Positions 41,489-53,285 of a stretch of DNA of 64,000 nt are shown piece after piece. This stretch comes from Oreohelix idahoensis. Lineage: Eukaryota; Mollusca; Gastropoda; Stylommatophora; Oreohelicidae. The DNA lies in contig JAMPIV010000295.1 in the NCBI GenBank assembly GCA_024509875.1, positions 1 through 64,000 on the forward strand, read 5' to 3'. The notes below the pieces were generated by a model that made no database searches, had not been told where the DNA came from, and saw only the letters and a program-made list of their open reading frames with translations. The position numbers and the translations under genes were made by a program. Numbering within the stretch: the first letter of the stretch is position 1; every line of letters starts with the position of its first letter.

Positions 41489-41762
41489 AAAAAAGGGTAA
41501 AGGAACCCGTTACACACCCATTGAGGCATATTGGGAATATGGTGTTAGGCCCATATTATCTTGACCGTCGGCACACTAGGGGTGATGTGGTCGGCATCAC
41601 GCCGGCCGCCTTAACCTTTCCAGAGTTGCTCTGGTACCCATTTGGGGCTGGGTCGACCCAGGAGCCGTTTGTGGCCTAAAAAATTCCCACCTCATCTGGG
41701 GATCGAACCATAGACCACTGCGCTAGGAAGCCAGTGCACTAACCACTATGCTACCGCGGCTC
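41489..41762 (-). mobile_element. tRNA-derived SINE with perfect 14-bp TSD
   Basis: Flanked by CTTGTATTGTCGTA (41475-41488, 41763-41776). On the - strand it starts GGAGCCGCGGTAGCATAGTGG with a perfect A-box (TAGCATAGTGG). A B-box GGTTCGATCCC follows, then a roughly 200-base body with GGGTACCAGAGCAACTCTGG. It ends in CCCTTTTTT, a pol III terminator-like T run. Confidence 0.9.
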
Positions 41763-41776
41763 CTTGTATTGTCGTA

Positions 41777-42429
41777 GCATGTGGTTATATTGTCTAGTAT
41801 GAGGCATTTATAAATTCTCTTATTTTACTACCATATTGATACATTTCCAGTATACGTCCCATGTGGGTTTGATATGATAGGAGGCAAGCCGAAATACGTA
41901 GCGATAGAATGAAAGATGGAAACGATGGCGATAATGAACCATGAAATATGATCCGTTTAAAGTCATTGCATGGAAAAAAAAAAACAGCCTAGAATATAGT
42001 TGACAAAAGCACCAGGGACAGAAAATTGCGTAGAGACATGACTGCCTCTGTCAGCAAGTATGAGAATCCAAGCAGAAGTATGTTTTCCTTTAAAAATATT
42101 ATATATTATGTATGATGTATATATTATGTCATATTATATTCTTACATTGTCTGCATCTTTATAAAGTTTGTTATTTCGTTGCATTGTGTTACATTGTCCA
42201 ATACATGCTTTCTGTGTCACCTTAAAGCTATTTTTCTTAGTTTTTTAAATTTTCAACAACGTGTTCTAGCACTTGTCTCCTTAAAAATGTTGTTACATTT
42301 AACCATTTGTGAACGATTTGTAAAGTGTAGAGAATGAATAAAGCAACGTTGTTGTGTATATTACTTTTTTATATTGCCTTTTTTATATTATTTTTTTTTA
42401 TTGAAAACGTGCTTCGATCCATAACATAT
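41777..42429. other. No gene seen
   Basis: AT-rich sequence with no supported feature. Confidence 0.5.
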
Positions 42430-43640
42430 TAATATGATGCACAGAATTATAACAGAGAATCACTTTAGAAATTGATAAGGCATTATGTGGTCTCCTGAAG
42501 ATCATTAGTGTTTAAAGAAAACAAGAAAATATATGAAGACATGATTTGCAGAATTCTTCATGAAGGACAACTTAAGAACAGTTTGAGATAAGGATTGGAG
42601 TGTAACTATGATGCCTATTGACGCCATTTCTCTTTTTACTTGTTAAAGGTAACTAACCAGATGGAAGACAATATGAAAATACGTTTTGCAAGGTCTCAGC
42701 TAGGGGTCTGAAAATACACAGGGAAATGACAAAGATAATAAAAAACATGCAGCAAACAATCTACAAGATGTAGAGTTATACATCAGCAATATAGACAGAG
42801 CTAGAGGGACTGACGGTGCCATTAAAATAAGGATACAAATGGCACAAGGAGCATGCATTGAACTGGTAGTTATATGGAAATCAAAAGAAATCACGTCCAA
42901 CACTACTACTACTTACTTAGTCGTTCCCCTTCTACCGTGAGGTGTAGAGGTTTGGAAGAGAGAGCGCCAGACTATCCTATCGGCTGTCTTCCTCCTGGCC
43001 TGGTTCCATTCTAGTCCTCGATCCTTCAAAGTTTGTCTAATGTTGTCCTCCCAGCGGACTCTGGGTCGTCCTCGGGGTCTGGATAATTGGCTCTTTGTTT
43101 CCCATGCTTGTCGTGGTATCCGATCTTCTCCCATTCTGCAGACATGGCCAAACCATCTTAATTGGGACTGTTCTACTTGGGTCTGCAGGGGGTAGGATTT
43201 AAGGCCTTGACGTATCGTCTGGTTGCGTACCATGTCTCTTCTTGTTACTTCAACCACCTTCCTCAGATACCTCATTTGTGAAGTTTGGATCTGGCTTTTA
43301 TGGGTCACGTCCAACACACAAATAAGAAATCTACAACTCACATGTCAAACCTGGTCCTAATGTATGGCTCTGAGACATGGAGAACAACAATAGCAACAAC
43401 TAAGAAAGTACAGACTGTCATAGATGTGGGTGCTAGCCTCCAATAGAAGGGATTCAAATATGGTACGACAAGGTCAATAATGTGGAACTGATGACCAGAA
43501 CCAGACAAGTGCCTGAGGAACACGAGATGAGATGCTGGAGATGGATTGGACACACTTTGAGTAAATCTGTTGATAGCATGTAGTCCATGTTCTGGAATCT
43601 CCAAGGTAGGAGAAGCAAACACAAACCAAAAAAAAAAAAA
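42430..43640 (+). pseudogene. Decayed RTE-like LINE RT, split by a nested LINE
   Basis: The + strand shows nucleotide similarity to 53690-54330 (GAATTCTTCATGAAGGACAA, GTCTGAAAATACACAGGGAA, GTATGGCTCTGAGACATGGA). These are the finger/palm and C-terminal regions of an RTE-like RT. Frames are broken throughout. A second LINE is inserted at 42904-43304. Confidence 0.7.
42904..43304 (-). mobile_element. 5'-truncated LINE (LINE-B) nested in older LINE, 13-bp TSD
   Basis: Perfect 13-base duplications TCACGTCCAACAC (42891-42903, 43305-43317). On the - strand an open frame encodes a LINE C-terminus: RWFGHVCRMGEDRIPRQAW, RGRPRVRWEDNI and LEWNQARRKTADRIVWRSL, then TPHGRRGTTK and a stop, with an AAGTAGTAGTAGT tail. 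The same 3' end occurs at 48216-48328. Confidence 0.88.
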
Positions 43641-43698
43641 CCACGGGGAGAAGAGAACTGGAGACAAAATTAAAAATAATGAGAAAGACGAGCTGATG

Positions 43699-44015
43699 TC
43701 ACGTGACAGGAAGACTTGACATTCGTTTGTTGACTGGGTAACTGAAGGGTAATGAATGAAAGGACAAACTTTTATGAATAGTTCTGCATTTTTGTTCTAT
43801 ATCGCAGTCATTTTTCCGTGTGATATCTTCAAAATCGTTATCTGTTGCCATCTTTGCATGCAAATCACCAGCCATTATTGCAGTCTCTTTAATCATTTTC
43901 TTCACTTCAGTATTATGTAGTCTAGTGAAATTGTTTTGTTCATTAATTCTTCCCTGTCATTAGTTGGCGCATAACACTCGATGATATTCACATTGTTTTT
44001 TCATAGGCTGTTTAA
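43699..44015 (-). pseudogene. LINE endonuclease (APE-type) fragment
   Basis: On the - strand VNIIECYAPTNDREE followed after stops by IMAGDLHAKMATDND. This resembles the AP-endonuclease motifs (YAPT; GD.NAK.G.D) of RTE-like LINEs. It is broken, and in opposite orientation to the adjoining RT relic. Confidence 0.65.
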
Positions 44016-44423
44016 ATGTGGCTGATATTAGACTGGATCAAATTTGTGACGAAACCGTTGTGTCCTTTTACATCATTTTCGTTCTCTCCTGCATTATCAA
44101 CTTATTTCTTAACTTTCCTCACTCATCGTCCTATTATTTGGCATATTTTATGCACCTTTAATTTTGCCTTATCACTCCCAGACTTGCTTACGTTTCACCA
44201 TGTGAATCGTAGTATTACAAGGCTAATTAGACCGGCTGGCAGATCATAATTTTATCGCCCAGTGTCGTGTAATGCAGACTGTCACAGACTTGTAAAGACT
44301 AACTGATTATTAAATGTGTTATATGATATTTTACAAATTCATAGTTGATTCCGTTATTATAGATATGAGAGCGCGTGTATGATCGAGAATCTGTAATATA
44401 AACATAGATATAGTTACAGACAT
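44016..44423. other. No gene seen
   Basis: The part at 44060-44180 resembles 57300-57420 at nucleotide level (CTATTATTTGGCATATTT), so it is probably an old dispersed repeat of unknown type. Confidence 0.4.
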
Positions 44424-44770
44424 AGAGCCAAAAGTACTTATAACAAGAATTTTACTGGATTAAACCAGCTGGGGGCTCGAACACGCCACACCATTGCTTA
44501 AAACTTCACAAAAGGTGACGGATCAGATATACGTTAATAGTGCTCTGCCCTATGCAGCATTGTTCTTGACTTCTGAATTATCTTGTGAAAACCCCCTTGA
44601 GATAGAAGCATCATTATACTTTTATCTACAACTCTGCCATGAGTAATCTTGTGCGAAGGTAGACACCTTTGAAGACCCATTGTAGATACTCTTGAGTTTT
44701 GGCCACTGGTGGGCCACTACTGCAGAGCAAAGGGGAGGCCAAACCCGTGACACTATTGCTTTCCATTCTC
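44424..44770. repeat. Dispersed repeat, copy 1 (about 340 bp)
   Basis: Similar in the same orientation to 52942-53285: shared blocks include CATCTTTATCTACAACTCTG-type text, AAGTAGACACCTTTGAAGAC and ACTCTTGAGTTTTGGCCACT. A reverse-strand GTGTTCGAGCCCCCAGC resembles a tRNA B-box, hinting at a SINE. Unclassified. Confidence 0.7.
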
Positions 44771-44879
44771 CAAGAGTCTTCTGCATCTCCTTTGTCAGCA
44801 TTTGAGCCATATCTTTACTAGCAAGTGCGCTTACTTCCTCATGTCCTGAGAAGAGCACTGCTGCTGTCACGAGTAGTGA

Positions 44880-45245
44880 GTTTTATAGTGTCTTTTTTTT
44901 TGGTCATTTGTGGTACCACATCCTTGTTCGTTTAGTGTTTGAACATTCGAGGTTCGCAGTGTGGAAGTTCTCCTGGACGATAGAATCACGTCAGCTGTCC
45001 AGACTTTTTTCTGCTTTATCCGTACCGAATTATTGGCCTCTTCAGTGATAGAGCGCCTTTTTAAGGCCGAGTTGAATTATTTTTTTTAGATTATTAATTC
45101 ATTTTTCTGGCTGACGTTTTTGTGGCTTAAGATTCCGCGGGCAAGATAACAGGACGCATGCCTAGCTCTCATTAGTCGCCCTTTACTATAATCATAATAC
45201 AATAATAATAGCCCCTTCAGTCATAACTGATTATGGAAATACGCC
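44880..45245. other. No gene seen
   Basis: No supported features in this stretch. Confidence 0.45.
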
Positions 45246-45249
45246 CCTG

Positions 45250-45482
45250 AGGTGACAACTCAAGGCTGCTTATTTTCTTGGTGTTTCTTTCCACGTTTTC
45301 TCCTCTCTTCTGCTTGCCGTTAGAGCTTCTTTTCGCCCAATCTGAGGTGGCGCGGTAGAGAGCATCGCCACTTGGCGCGATCGGCAGCTTTATCCTCGCA
45401 GGCCACTAGATTTATGTCCAGTGCACTCATGTCTCTCTTGCACACATCTTTGAACCTCAGCTGTTGTCGCCCTTTACAATAT
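45250..45482 (-). pseudogene. LINE C-terminal fragment of a further family
   Basis: On the - strand GRQQLRFKDVCKRDMSALDI, then CEDKAADRAKWRCSLPRHL. This matches the pattern of the last domain of LINE RT proteins (RYKD..KR.L....I....WE..A.DR..WR). Neighbouring sequence does not continue it. Confidence 0.65.
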
Positions 45483-45576
45483 TCGTTAAATAATTAACAG
45501 TGTAACTAATCTTTACTGCCATACCGGACCCTGGCAACATACGGGAGAGAGTAGAATTCAGCTTTCCTATATAATA

Positions 45577-47114
45577 TACTGAAGCACATTAAAAACGCAC
45601 CACTATTATATACAGTATACTGTTGCCGAGAAGCTGGGGAAAAAAAGTGTAGAATGGATTTTCCCCGTGTTTGTCATGAGGTAGAGAGCGAATGGCTGCT
45701 GGAATGGAAAGCGCATGATTCAACCCACGGGTTTGTGTACAGACTACATGAAAACAATGAAAGTTACACGTGCAACACGATTCCCAACAGCTATGACCCT
45801 GAAAATGTGTACGCATTGTGGCAGTATACTCGGTATAAAAAGGCCGTTGAGACAAAACACCCAGTACATGTGCTTGAAATGCCACGACTATCTGAAAACG
45901 ACCGCCAACGAGCCATTGGTATGTTGGAGACCGGAATGAGCTCGCGGGCCATTGCCAGAAGGATGAATTGCCACCACAGCACTATTGTACGTCTCAATGA
46001 ACGTTACGGAACCACTGGCAGTGCCCGGGATAGACTTCGGAGTGGCCAACCACGAGTTACTACCCCTGCGCAAGATCGTCATATTGTGCTGAGTCACCTA
46101 AGGAATCGTTCTCTCCCGGCAAGTCAAACAGCAAGAGCAATAGTGGGTAGACGTGGGCAAGTCTCTCGAATGACAGTCATACGACAACTCAGAGATACAG
46201 GCCTTACTGCAAGACGACCTTATGTTGGGCCAAACTTGACTCACAGACATCGTCAGCAGCGCCTTCAATGGGCAGAGCAACATGTCAGATGGACTAGACT
46301 GCAGTGGAATGCTGTCCTATTCACAGACGAGAGCAGATTAAACATATCCTTTGCTGATGGACGTATGCGGTTTGGCGACGGTGTGGAGAGCGCTTTGCGG
46401 ATTGCTGTGTTCGTCAGCACAACCGATTTGGAGGTGGCAGTATTCACATTTGGGGAGGATTCAGTTTTCACCATCGCTTGCCTCTTCACGTCTTCCGTGG
46501 AAATGTTAATGCTGTGACATATCGAGATGAGGTTCTGGGTGCATTGGTTGCTCCTGCGTTCACAAATTATCCAGACTTGCAGCTTCTCCAGCAGGATAAC
46601 GCACGTGCGCACACCGCATGCATTACGCAGCAATATCTACAGCAGCAGAACATTGTGACGATTGATTGGCCTGCCCTATCACCAGACATGTCCCCTATAG
46701 AACATCTGTGGGACGAGCTTGGACGCAGAGTCTACAGGCAAGGTTCTCCAGCTAATCTGCAACAGCTCGAAGCTGCTCTTACACGTGAATGGGACTTGAT
46801 TCCCCGGAATTTCCTTCAGAGACTTGTGCGTTCCATGCGGAGCCGCTGCCAAGCTTGTTTGCAAGCACACGGTGGACATACCAGATACTGAGGATAGTGT
46901 GAATGAATTTTTTATTGGTTGCATTTTTGGTTTTCTCCCTTGCCTGCACAGAATGCAATGAATTTCATAATCAAATGTACAAATTAATGACCAGCATGGA
47001 TTCATAGGAAAATGAATAAAGATTACAAATATGTAAACTTGTAAACACTTATATTTACATTTCACACTCTGTTCCTGGATTATACAGGTGGTGCGTTTTT
47101 AATGTGCTTCAGTA
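45577..47114 (+). mobile_element. Tc1-like DNA transposon (1538 bp) with identical 27-bp TIRs
   Basis: TIRs at 45577-45603 and 47088-47114 are perfect reverse complements (starting TACTGAAGCACATTAAAAAC), flanked by TA dinucleotides (45575-45576, 47115-47116). It contains one transposase gene with a single frameshift. Identical TIRs point to fairly recent insertion. Confidence 0.95.
45879..46891 (+). pseudogene. Tc1-like transposase, one frameshift
   Basis: Start chosen at MPRLSENDRQRAIG (45879), the usual beginning; the frame is open a further 75 codons upstream. Helix-turn-helix region RAIARRMNCHHSTIVRLNER, second DNA-binding part GRPRVTTP-like SGQPRVTTPAQDR, catalytic FTDESR (first D), QDNARAH (second D) and SPIEHLWDELGRR (E), with 34 residues between second D and E (DD34E). 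A one-base loss near 46368 moves the frame, and the downstream frame is then open to the stop at 46889-46891. Otherwise complete and of normal length. Confidence 0.92.
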
Positions 47115-47116
47115 TA

Positions 47117-48202
47117 TATGAAGCTGCGCTAACGTCTAGTAAATATAGGTTACTGTTTCCTTATAGGAGACATTTCCATTAATCTACAACGTTGTAGTGT
47201 CAACGCTAAATGGTTGTAGAAAGTATGTATAGTTTTAGGCCAGAACCTACCACATCAGTGACCTTAAGCTACCAATGTATGTTAATTTGGTGGTTTAATT
47301 GTAAACATTATTTTACGACATACATTGTGGCAGGAATTAAATACTGAGTCTCATGTATGTTTGTCTCGTGGAGTTCTCTTGTGGGTCTTTTATTGGACAC
47401 AGAAAGATTACAAATGTTACTGGAACGAAATAGTTGGTAGTGCCATTTCAGTTTATTTCCTTCGTGAACAAGTCAATGAATGTTTATTATTTACTAGTGT
47501 AAAAGCCCGACATAAAACGGGAATTAAATTCAAAAGCACCAATACCTAACGGCAACTTTACTTATTCAAAAGTATTAAAACAAAAACCCGCTGTGCATCA
47601 CCACAGTACAGGAACTACGTAGCAGCAGCGAGGATCCCAATGTGTGTATACGGGATCACACATTCTATAAATATAAAGTTGCATCCCTTAGCGTTACATA
47701 CTGACAGAAAAAGCTGGGATTTTATATATAGTATATTGTATACAACTCAATCAGGGTTAAACACATTATCTCAAGCAATAACACAATTTAATTGTTCAAC
47801 ACTGGTTACTTCATTAACACTAGACTAAAGTGCTCGACTGTTACATGTCCCGGGATATTGATAACGTTTCGCAATTTCTGAATAACTTTACACAATTAAT
47901 TTATGATGTTCACGTTTTCGTCTCTTGAGATTAATGTTAGAGAGACAGGGAAACGTATAATGTTAAACACGTTGCTACTTAAACTACCACTGCAAAAGTA
48001 AACGGAGCGCTTTGGCGTAGGCCTCCCTCTTAGGTGAGGCCTACTTCAGGGGTAGCCCCAGGCTCCATTAGAAAGGAAAAAGGAATGATGAACACATCTC
48101 CTAAATGCGCATATTGGCATATATTTGCATAAACAGTGTTTATATGTATAAATGAATAATTATAAATATGCATATACATATAATAACATTAACAAACACT
48201 AT
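47117..48202. other. No gene seen
   Basis: AT-rich; only short unsupported frames. Confidence 0.5.
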
Positions 48203-48215
48203 TGAATCAAAGAAC

Positions 48216-48328
48216 TTACTTACTTAGTCGTTCCCCTTCTACCGTGAGGTGTAGGGGTTTGGAAGAGAGAGCGCCAGACCATCCTATCGGCTGTCTTCCT
48301 CCTGGCCTGGTTCCATTCTAGTCCTCGG
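48216..48328 (-). mobile_element. LINE-B 3' end, 113 bp, with 13-bp TSD
   Basis: Duplications TGAATCAAAGAAC at 48203-48215 and 48329-48341. The content is near-identical to the 3' end at 42908-43020 (ACTTAGTCGTTCCCCTTCTA). Strongly 5'-truncated. Confidence 0.9.
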
Positions 48329-48600
48329 TGAATCAAAGAACACAAACATAACAATCTTAAACTCAGCTGTCAAGTCAGTCCTATTGTGTGGCTCTGAAAC
48401 ATGGAGAACAACTAACCCAACAACCAAAACGTTACATGCCTTTATAAATGAGTGCTTGTGTAGAATAGAAAGATTGAAAAAGTATACGTCTAGGTCACCA
48501 ATGTGAAACTGACGACAAGAACAAGATAGGCGCCGATGAACACATGAGATGGATAGAACCACAATGAGGAAACCTGTTGATAGCAATACCAGGCAATCCT
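48329..48600 (+). pseudogene. RTE-like LINE relic (C-terminal region)
   Basis: Nucleotide similarity to 43305-43560 and 54240-54420 (GTGTGGCTCTGAAACATGGA, ACTGACGACAAGAACAAGAT). Corresponds to the RT C-terminal block; no open frame. Confidence 0.65.
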
Positions 48601-49325
48601 TGTTTAATGCCAGCGTTTTTCCTCATATTTTGTATTTGTTACGTTTCTACGCAGAGCGCCTCTATCAGCAATTATTCATATGCATGGATTGTCCGTTATA
48701 TCAGGTTATATCTCTTGCTCATCTATTGTTCCACTTGTGTTTATCTGGTTCTGTACTTCATCTCCACATCGGAGACCTAGAGGTATTACGTTAACGCTTT
48801 TTTCTGAAACTAACATCTTATCTGTGGTTGTAGTTGTAGTCTTCATATTTCGGAGCCACACAATGGTGCTGCTATGACATCTGAGTTGAGGATTCTTTTA
48901 AAAATGTCTGTATATTTCCTAGTACAATGAAAGCTTCTCTTGCCTTTAGAATTCTTATTTTCATATCGTTGTCCGTTCCTCCAACTGTCTCTGTTCCTAC
49001 CTACATATACGCATCAGTTCACATATTATATGAATGCTTCTCCGTGTGCAGTTCAACAGAAGCAGAATCATACATCTCAAGTTCAAGGTTCACGAACTGT
49101 AGAGAGAAACAAAAAACAATAGAGTAAGACGAATTATCAGAAACACATGTTTAAATACATTTCCAAGTGGGCAAAGAGAGGCAGATTAAGCTACAGCCAA
49201 CAGAAAAAGTGAGATACCTGTAGAAATGTACAAAAAATACAATGGATATATAAGCAATAAAATGCCCTTGAAGTTAAATGGTGAGCAAAGAATGCAAAAC
49301 TGCTCATGGACGTAAGAGAGGCTGG
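48601..49325. other. No gene seen
   Basis: May include diverged LINE 3' sequence near 48600 but nothing firm. Confidence 0.4.
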
Positions 49326-49329
49326 AACA

Positions 49330-50610
49330 AGCATGCATGCAACACTAAATTAATATTAGACAAACATAAAGGTATGCTTTCAGGCACTCGTAAGAAATAA
49401 AGAAGTAGAACACTTGGACAACAGAAAAACAACAGACGTGAGTGGCTTACCCAGGGTTCGAACCCCGTACCTTCCGTACGACAACTCCGCCTAGCTATAC
49501 AAGCGAATCACACTGACCCCACGGCCAGCTAGGCATCCCCAAAAAAGTATGCTTTACTGACTAGTCATCAGTGTGAAACACAAGACAACACCGAAAGTAT
49601 ACAGTGGGCAACTCAGCCCATTAATGACGCAATCACTTCTGTTGTTCCTCTATACAGCAGTATAGAAAAACAACAGACGTGAGTGGCTTACCCAGGGTTC
49701 GAACCCCGTACCTTCCGTACGACAACTCCGCCTAGCTATACAAGCGAATCACACTGACCCCACGGCCAGCTAGGCATCCCCCAAAAAGGATGCTTTACTG
49801 ACTAGTCATCAGTGTGAAACACAAGACAACACCGGAAGTATACAGTGGGCAATTCAGCCCATTAATGACGCAATCACTTCTGTTGTTCCTCTATACAGCA
49901 GTATATGTCAGTCCAAACAAGACAAAGACCTTGATACTGTGTTGTCGTACGGAAGGTACGGGGTTCGAACCCTGGGTAAGCCACTCACGTCTGTTGTTTT
50001 TCTGTTGTCCAAGTGTTCTACTTCTTTATTTCTTACGAGTGCCTGAAAACATACCTTTATGTTTGTGTAATATTAATTTACTGTTTACAGGCCTCGGGTT
50101 TCCCTTCCTTATGTGTTATTAATGTTTATACAATATCAGAAACCTACCCTCTGTTCTATACTACTGTCCTTAAGTCTTCTATCATTTACTGGACACAGTA
50201 TCAAGGTCTTTGTCTTGTTTGGACTGACATATACTGCTGTATAGAGGAACAACAGAAGTGATTGCGTCATTAATGGGCTGAGTTGCCCACTGTATACTTC
50301 TGGTGTTATCTTGTGTTTCGCACTGATGACTAGTCAGTAAAGCATCCTTTTTTTGGGGATGCCTAGCTGGCCGTGGGGTCAGTGTGATTCGCTTGTATAG
50401 CTAGGCGGAGTTGTCGTACGGAAGGTACGGGGTTCGAACCCTGGGTAAGCCACTCACGTCTGTTGTTTTTCTGTTGTCCAAGTGTTCTACTTCTTTATTT
50501 CTTACGAGTGCCTGAAAACATACCTTTATGTTTGTCTAATATTAATTTACTGTTTACAGGCCTCGAGTTTCCCTTCCTTATGTGTTATTAATGCATGCAA
50601 CACGGGCGCT
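49330..50610. repeat. Inverted cluster of tRNA-like SINE units
   Basis: Two - oriented units in tandem (tRNA-like parts 49443-49540 and 49684-49782), a partial + unit (49941-49982) and a full + unit (50355-50450) form a large imperfect palindrome. The tRNA-like part has a perfect B-box (GGTTCGAACCC) and a weaker A-box (TGGCCGTGGGG). Flanks such as GTGCCTGAAAACATACCTTT and TACTGCTGTATAGAGGAACA are shared by the units, so the duplicated block is larger than the tRNA-like part. Confidence 0.85.
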
Positions 50611-51480
50611 ATAAGGATAGTCGGCATGCATATCCGTCGACATTCTCTGAAGGAGACTAAGCACCTATAGGTTTGCCAAGAATGCGATGATATAAATTGT
50701 GAACAATAATAATAATAACACTAAATCCTTGAAAGTTCACACATTCACATATATAGACATATGCAACAATATACTAAACAGATATAGACGTAACTGTGAC
50801 GGAGTTATTGGGTCGATCTCTTCTCCTCTCCGGCAGTAGTCAGTTACATTTGTTGTAAGTACTGATTACGTGATATTTTCAGTGGTCGGTACATTTTCTT
50901 TCTCTGCTGTCAAGCAGATATTTCGTATTTTCAAATCATCGTACACTCCCTACAGTAATACGTCTTCATGATTGTTTGCATGCTTGAGCTTGTTAAGAGT
51001 AGGCGGATGATGCAACATTAATAGACAATCCTGTCATAAATTTTCTCGTATACCAGACCGCCTGTTTCACACGAAAAATCGCCCCAGCGAATTTGCTTAA
51101 TCGCCGATAAGGCGAGTATGACTTTCTCGTCCAGATGGTAATACGACAAATTGTGTTTACCCAGGAGTGCCCTCCAATAAATTATCGACCTGCTGGCAAG
51201 CATTCGGCAGATTCGACATGACATAATTGCTTCCCGTACGACTCATTATTAACATATTATTTTATATAAAAATAAGGAGTTGTGTTTGTAAATAGTACGG
51301 AAATCTCAGCTCCATATTTGGAAGATATGACCTTTGCATTAACGCACATAAATTTCCTATTGGAAATATTTTGAATTACCTCACCAAAACACACAGGTTG
51401 TGAAACGAATGGAGGGCATTCGAAACAAAGGAAGAACAAAATTCCTGAATGGACCCTACCTAAATCGTAACAAAGTACTG
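50611..51480. other. No gene seen
   Basis: No supported feature. Confidence 0.5.
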
Positions 51481-51899
51481 CGGGGAGAGCGACGTGCAGT
51501 ATAACCTGACACTTTAGTCAGTTTAGAACAATGTGAAAATTCACTTCACGCCAAAAAGACAACCAGATCTTACCAGAGTTAAGAATAGCAGCAGATTTCA
51601 TTTATCAGACCGGACCTTGTTTGGGAATCTTGAGGACTTAGAGCCCAGGAAAACTCTACCATTTTAACACGGAAAACCGAATCTGAGGAAACTATAATAC
51701 AAGATCAAAGTGGGAACTTATTGCTAAAATAACAACACCCCAGACCACGTGTAAGAGGCATCGTCAAGCTGCATTAAACTATTTCTTTGAGCCAGCAGGA
51801 TGTGAGCCTAAAGATTGGCGTAAGTTGTACATTTTAAATTTTTTATTTTGCAATATTAACATGTGAAATAATATGTAAATATTGACATGTGAATATTAA

Positions 51900-52080
51900 T
51901 ATGTGAAAATTGCTAGTGGATGTCCAAGTCATTTGAGGCTGGCAACATCAGCATATAGAAAGATGATTTCATGAACTACCACTGAAAGGGCTGGTGGCTG
52001 CTTTATGCGAGTTTCTTACAGAGAACCAAAAGCAGAGGTAGTCCCAAGTTCCATATGGAGCAGGGAGTGAATGATGACAG
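51900..52080 (+). repeat. Unclassified dispersed repeat, copy 1
   Basis: Resembles 58420-58580 in the same orientation: GAGGCTGGCAACATCAGCAT vs GAGACTGGCAACCTCAATAT, then GAACTACCACTG vs AAACCACTACAG, and AGCAGAGGTAGTCCCAAG vs AGCAGAGGTGACCCCAGA. Confidence 0.55.
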
Positions 52081-52093
52081 AAATAATGTACAT

Positions 52094-52305
52094 AATCTAT
52101 ATTATTAACATTTTCAACCAGTGTAGATGTAAATGTAAACATATTCAATCTATATTATTAACATTTTCAACTAGTGTAGATGTAAATGTAAACATATTCA
52201 ATCTATATTGCTAACATTTGCAGACATTGTAGATGTAAAGGTAAACATGTTCAATTTATATTATTAACTTTTTAACCAATGTAAAGGTAAATAAACATCT
52301 ATTCA
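52094..52305. repeat. 53-bp tandem repeat, four units
   Basis: Unit contains AATCTATATTATTAACATTT and GTAGATGTAAATGTAAACAT; the last unit is diverged. Confidence 0.9.
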
Positions 52306-52941
52306 ACCTAAATGTAAAGAATGTTTTCGCTCAATGCGATTAAGATTTATTCTCATCGAGGGTAAAGTGTTGAGATAGACGGGATAGTGGAATAGGAAGA
52401 GGTGGACACATAAGTATGTGTCGGAAAACTCAATACTCAAGAGGGTATTAGTTCTCTTCTTTTGTGACACTAGTCGGTGGTACCAGTTGAGGGTACTATC
52501 TCTAGAACAAGTGAGGGTATAAGTGGCATAAAGTCGATGCTAGACACCATCATTAGAAGGGTTTTAGAGACGCGGGAACAGCTTGGTAGTTACTCCCTGA
52601 CACTTCTTGGAACGTGCTACAACTTTCAAACTTGACCAGTGACGAGTGTGAGCCAGTCATCTATCTACAAAGAACCAAACATCAGCTGGAGCAGAACAGA
52701 CAAACGCATTGGCAGCTAAGTAGAAACATAAAAGCTACTAAGTGAACTATCCATTTTTTAACGCCATAACATCACCCAGTGATGATAACTTTTTTTGTAA
52801 GGAATTATTCATTTTTTAAACTGTTAAAATATAATTGATTATTAAATTTGTGGCTTGTGTAAAGACAAATCTAAAGTTGATTTAATCATTTTGAATGTAC
52901 TACATCCATTTGTCTCAGACAATTGTTTAAATACACTTAAA
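52306..52941. other. No gene seen
   Basis: No supported feature. Confidence 0.5.
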
Positions 52942-53285
52942 CAGAGCTATACAATAAGAATAAGAGGAATTTCGCTGACTTAACTCAGCTGGGTGCTTGA
53001 ACGAGCTAACGAATAATACAATAACCCTATCTTTCACAAAAGTTGACGGCAGATACTAAAGTTAACTTTTGCTCATCCTCATGCAGCATTGTTCTCGCTT
53101 TCTGAATGTCTTGTGAATACTCTCTTGAGGTTGAAGCATCATTATCCTTCTATCTACAACTCTGCCAAGAGTAATCTTATGCGAAAGTAGACATCTTTGA
53201 AGACCCACCTTAGTTACTCTTGAGTTTTGGCCACTGTTGAACCACAACTGCATAGCTAAGGGGATGCAACCCGTGACAGTAACCA
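52942..53285. repeat. Dispersed repeat, copy 2
   Basis: Same-orientation copy of 44424-44770, with shared blocks GCAGCATTGTTCTCG-type text, CATCTTTGAAGACCC and ACTCTTGAGTTTTGGCCACT. Confidence 0.7.

Noticed and set aside
45654..45878. 75-codon N-terminal extension of the Tc1-like transposase
   Set aside because: Family proteins begin at the equivalent of MPRLSEND (45879); the upstream frame is probably open by chance.
49443..50450. True tRNA genes
   Set aside because: The B-box is perfect but the A-box is weak and acceptor/anticodon stems do not pair as a cloverleaf; units are repeated with long shared flanks, so they are SINE-like.
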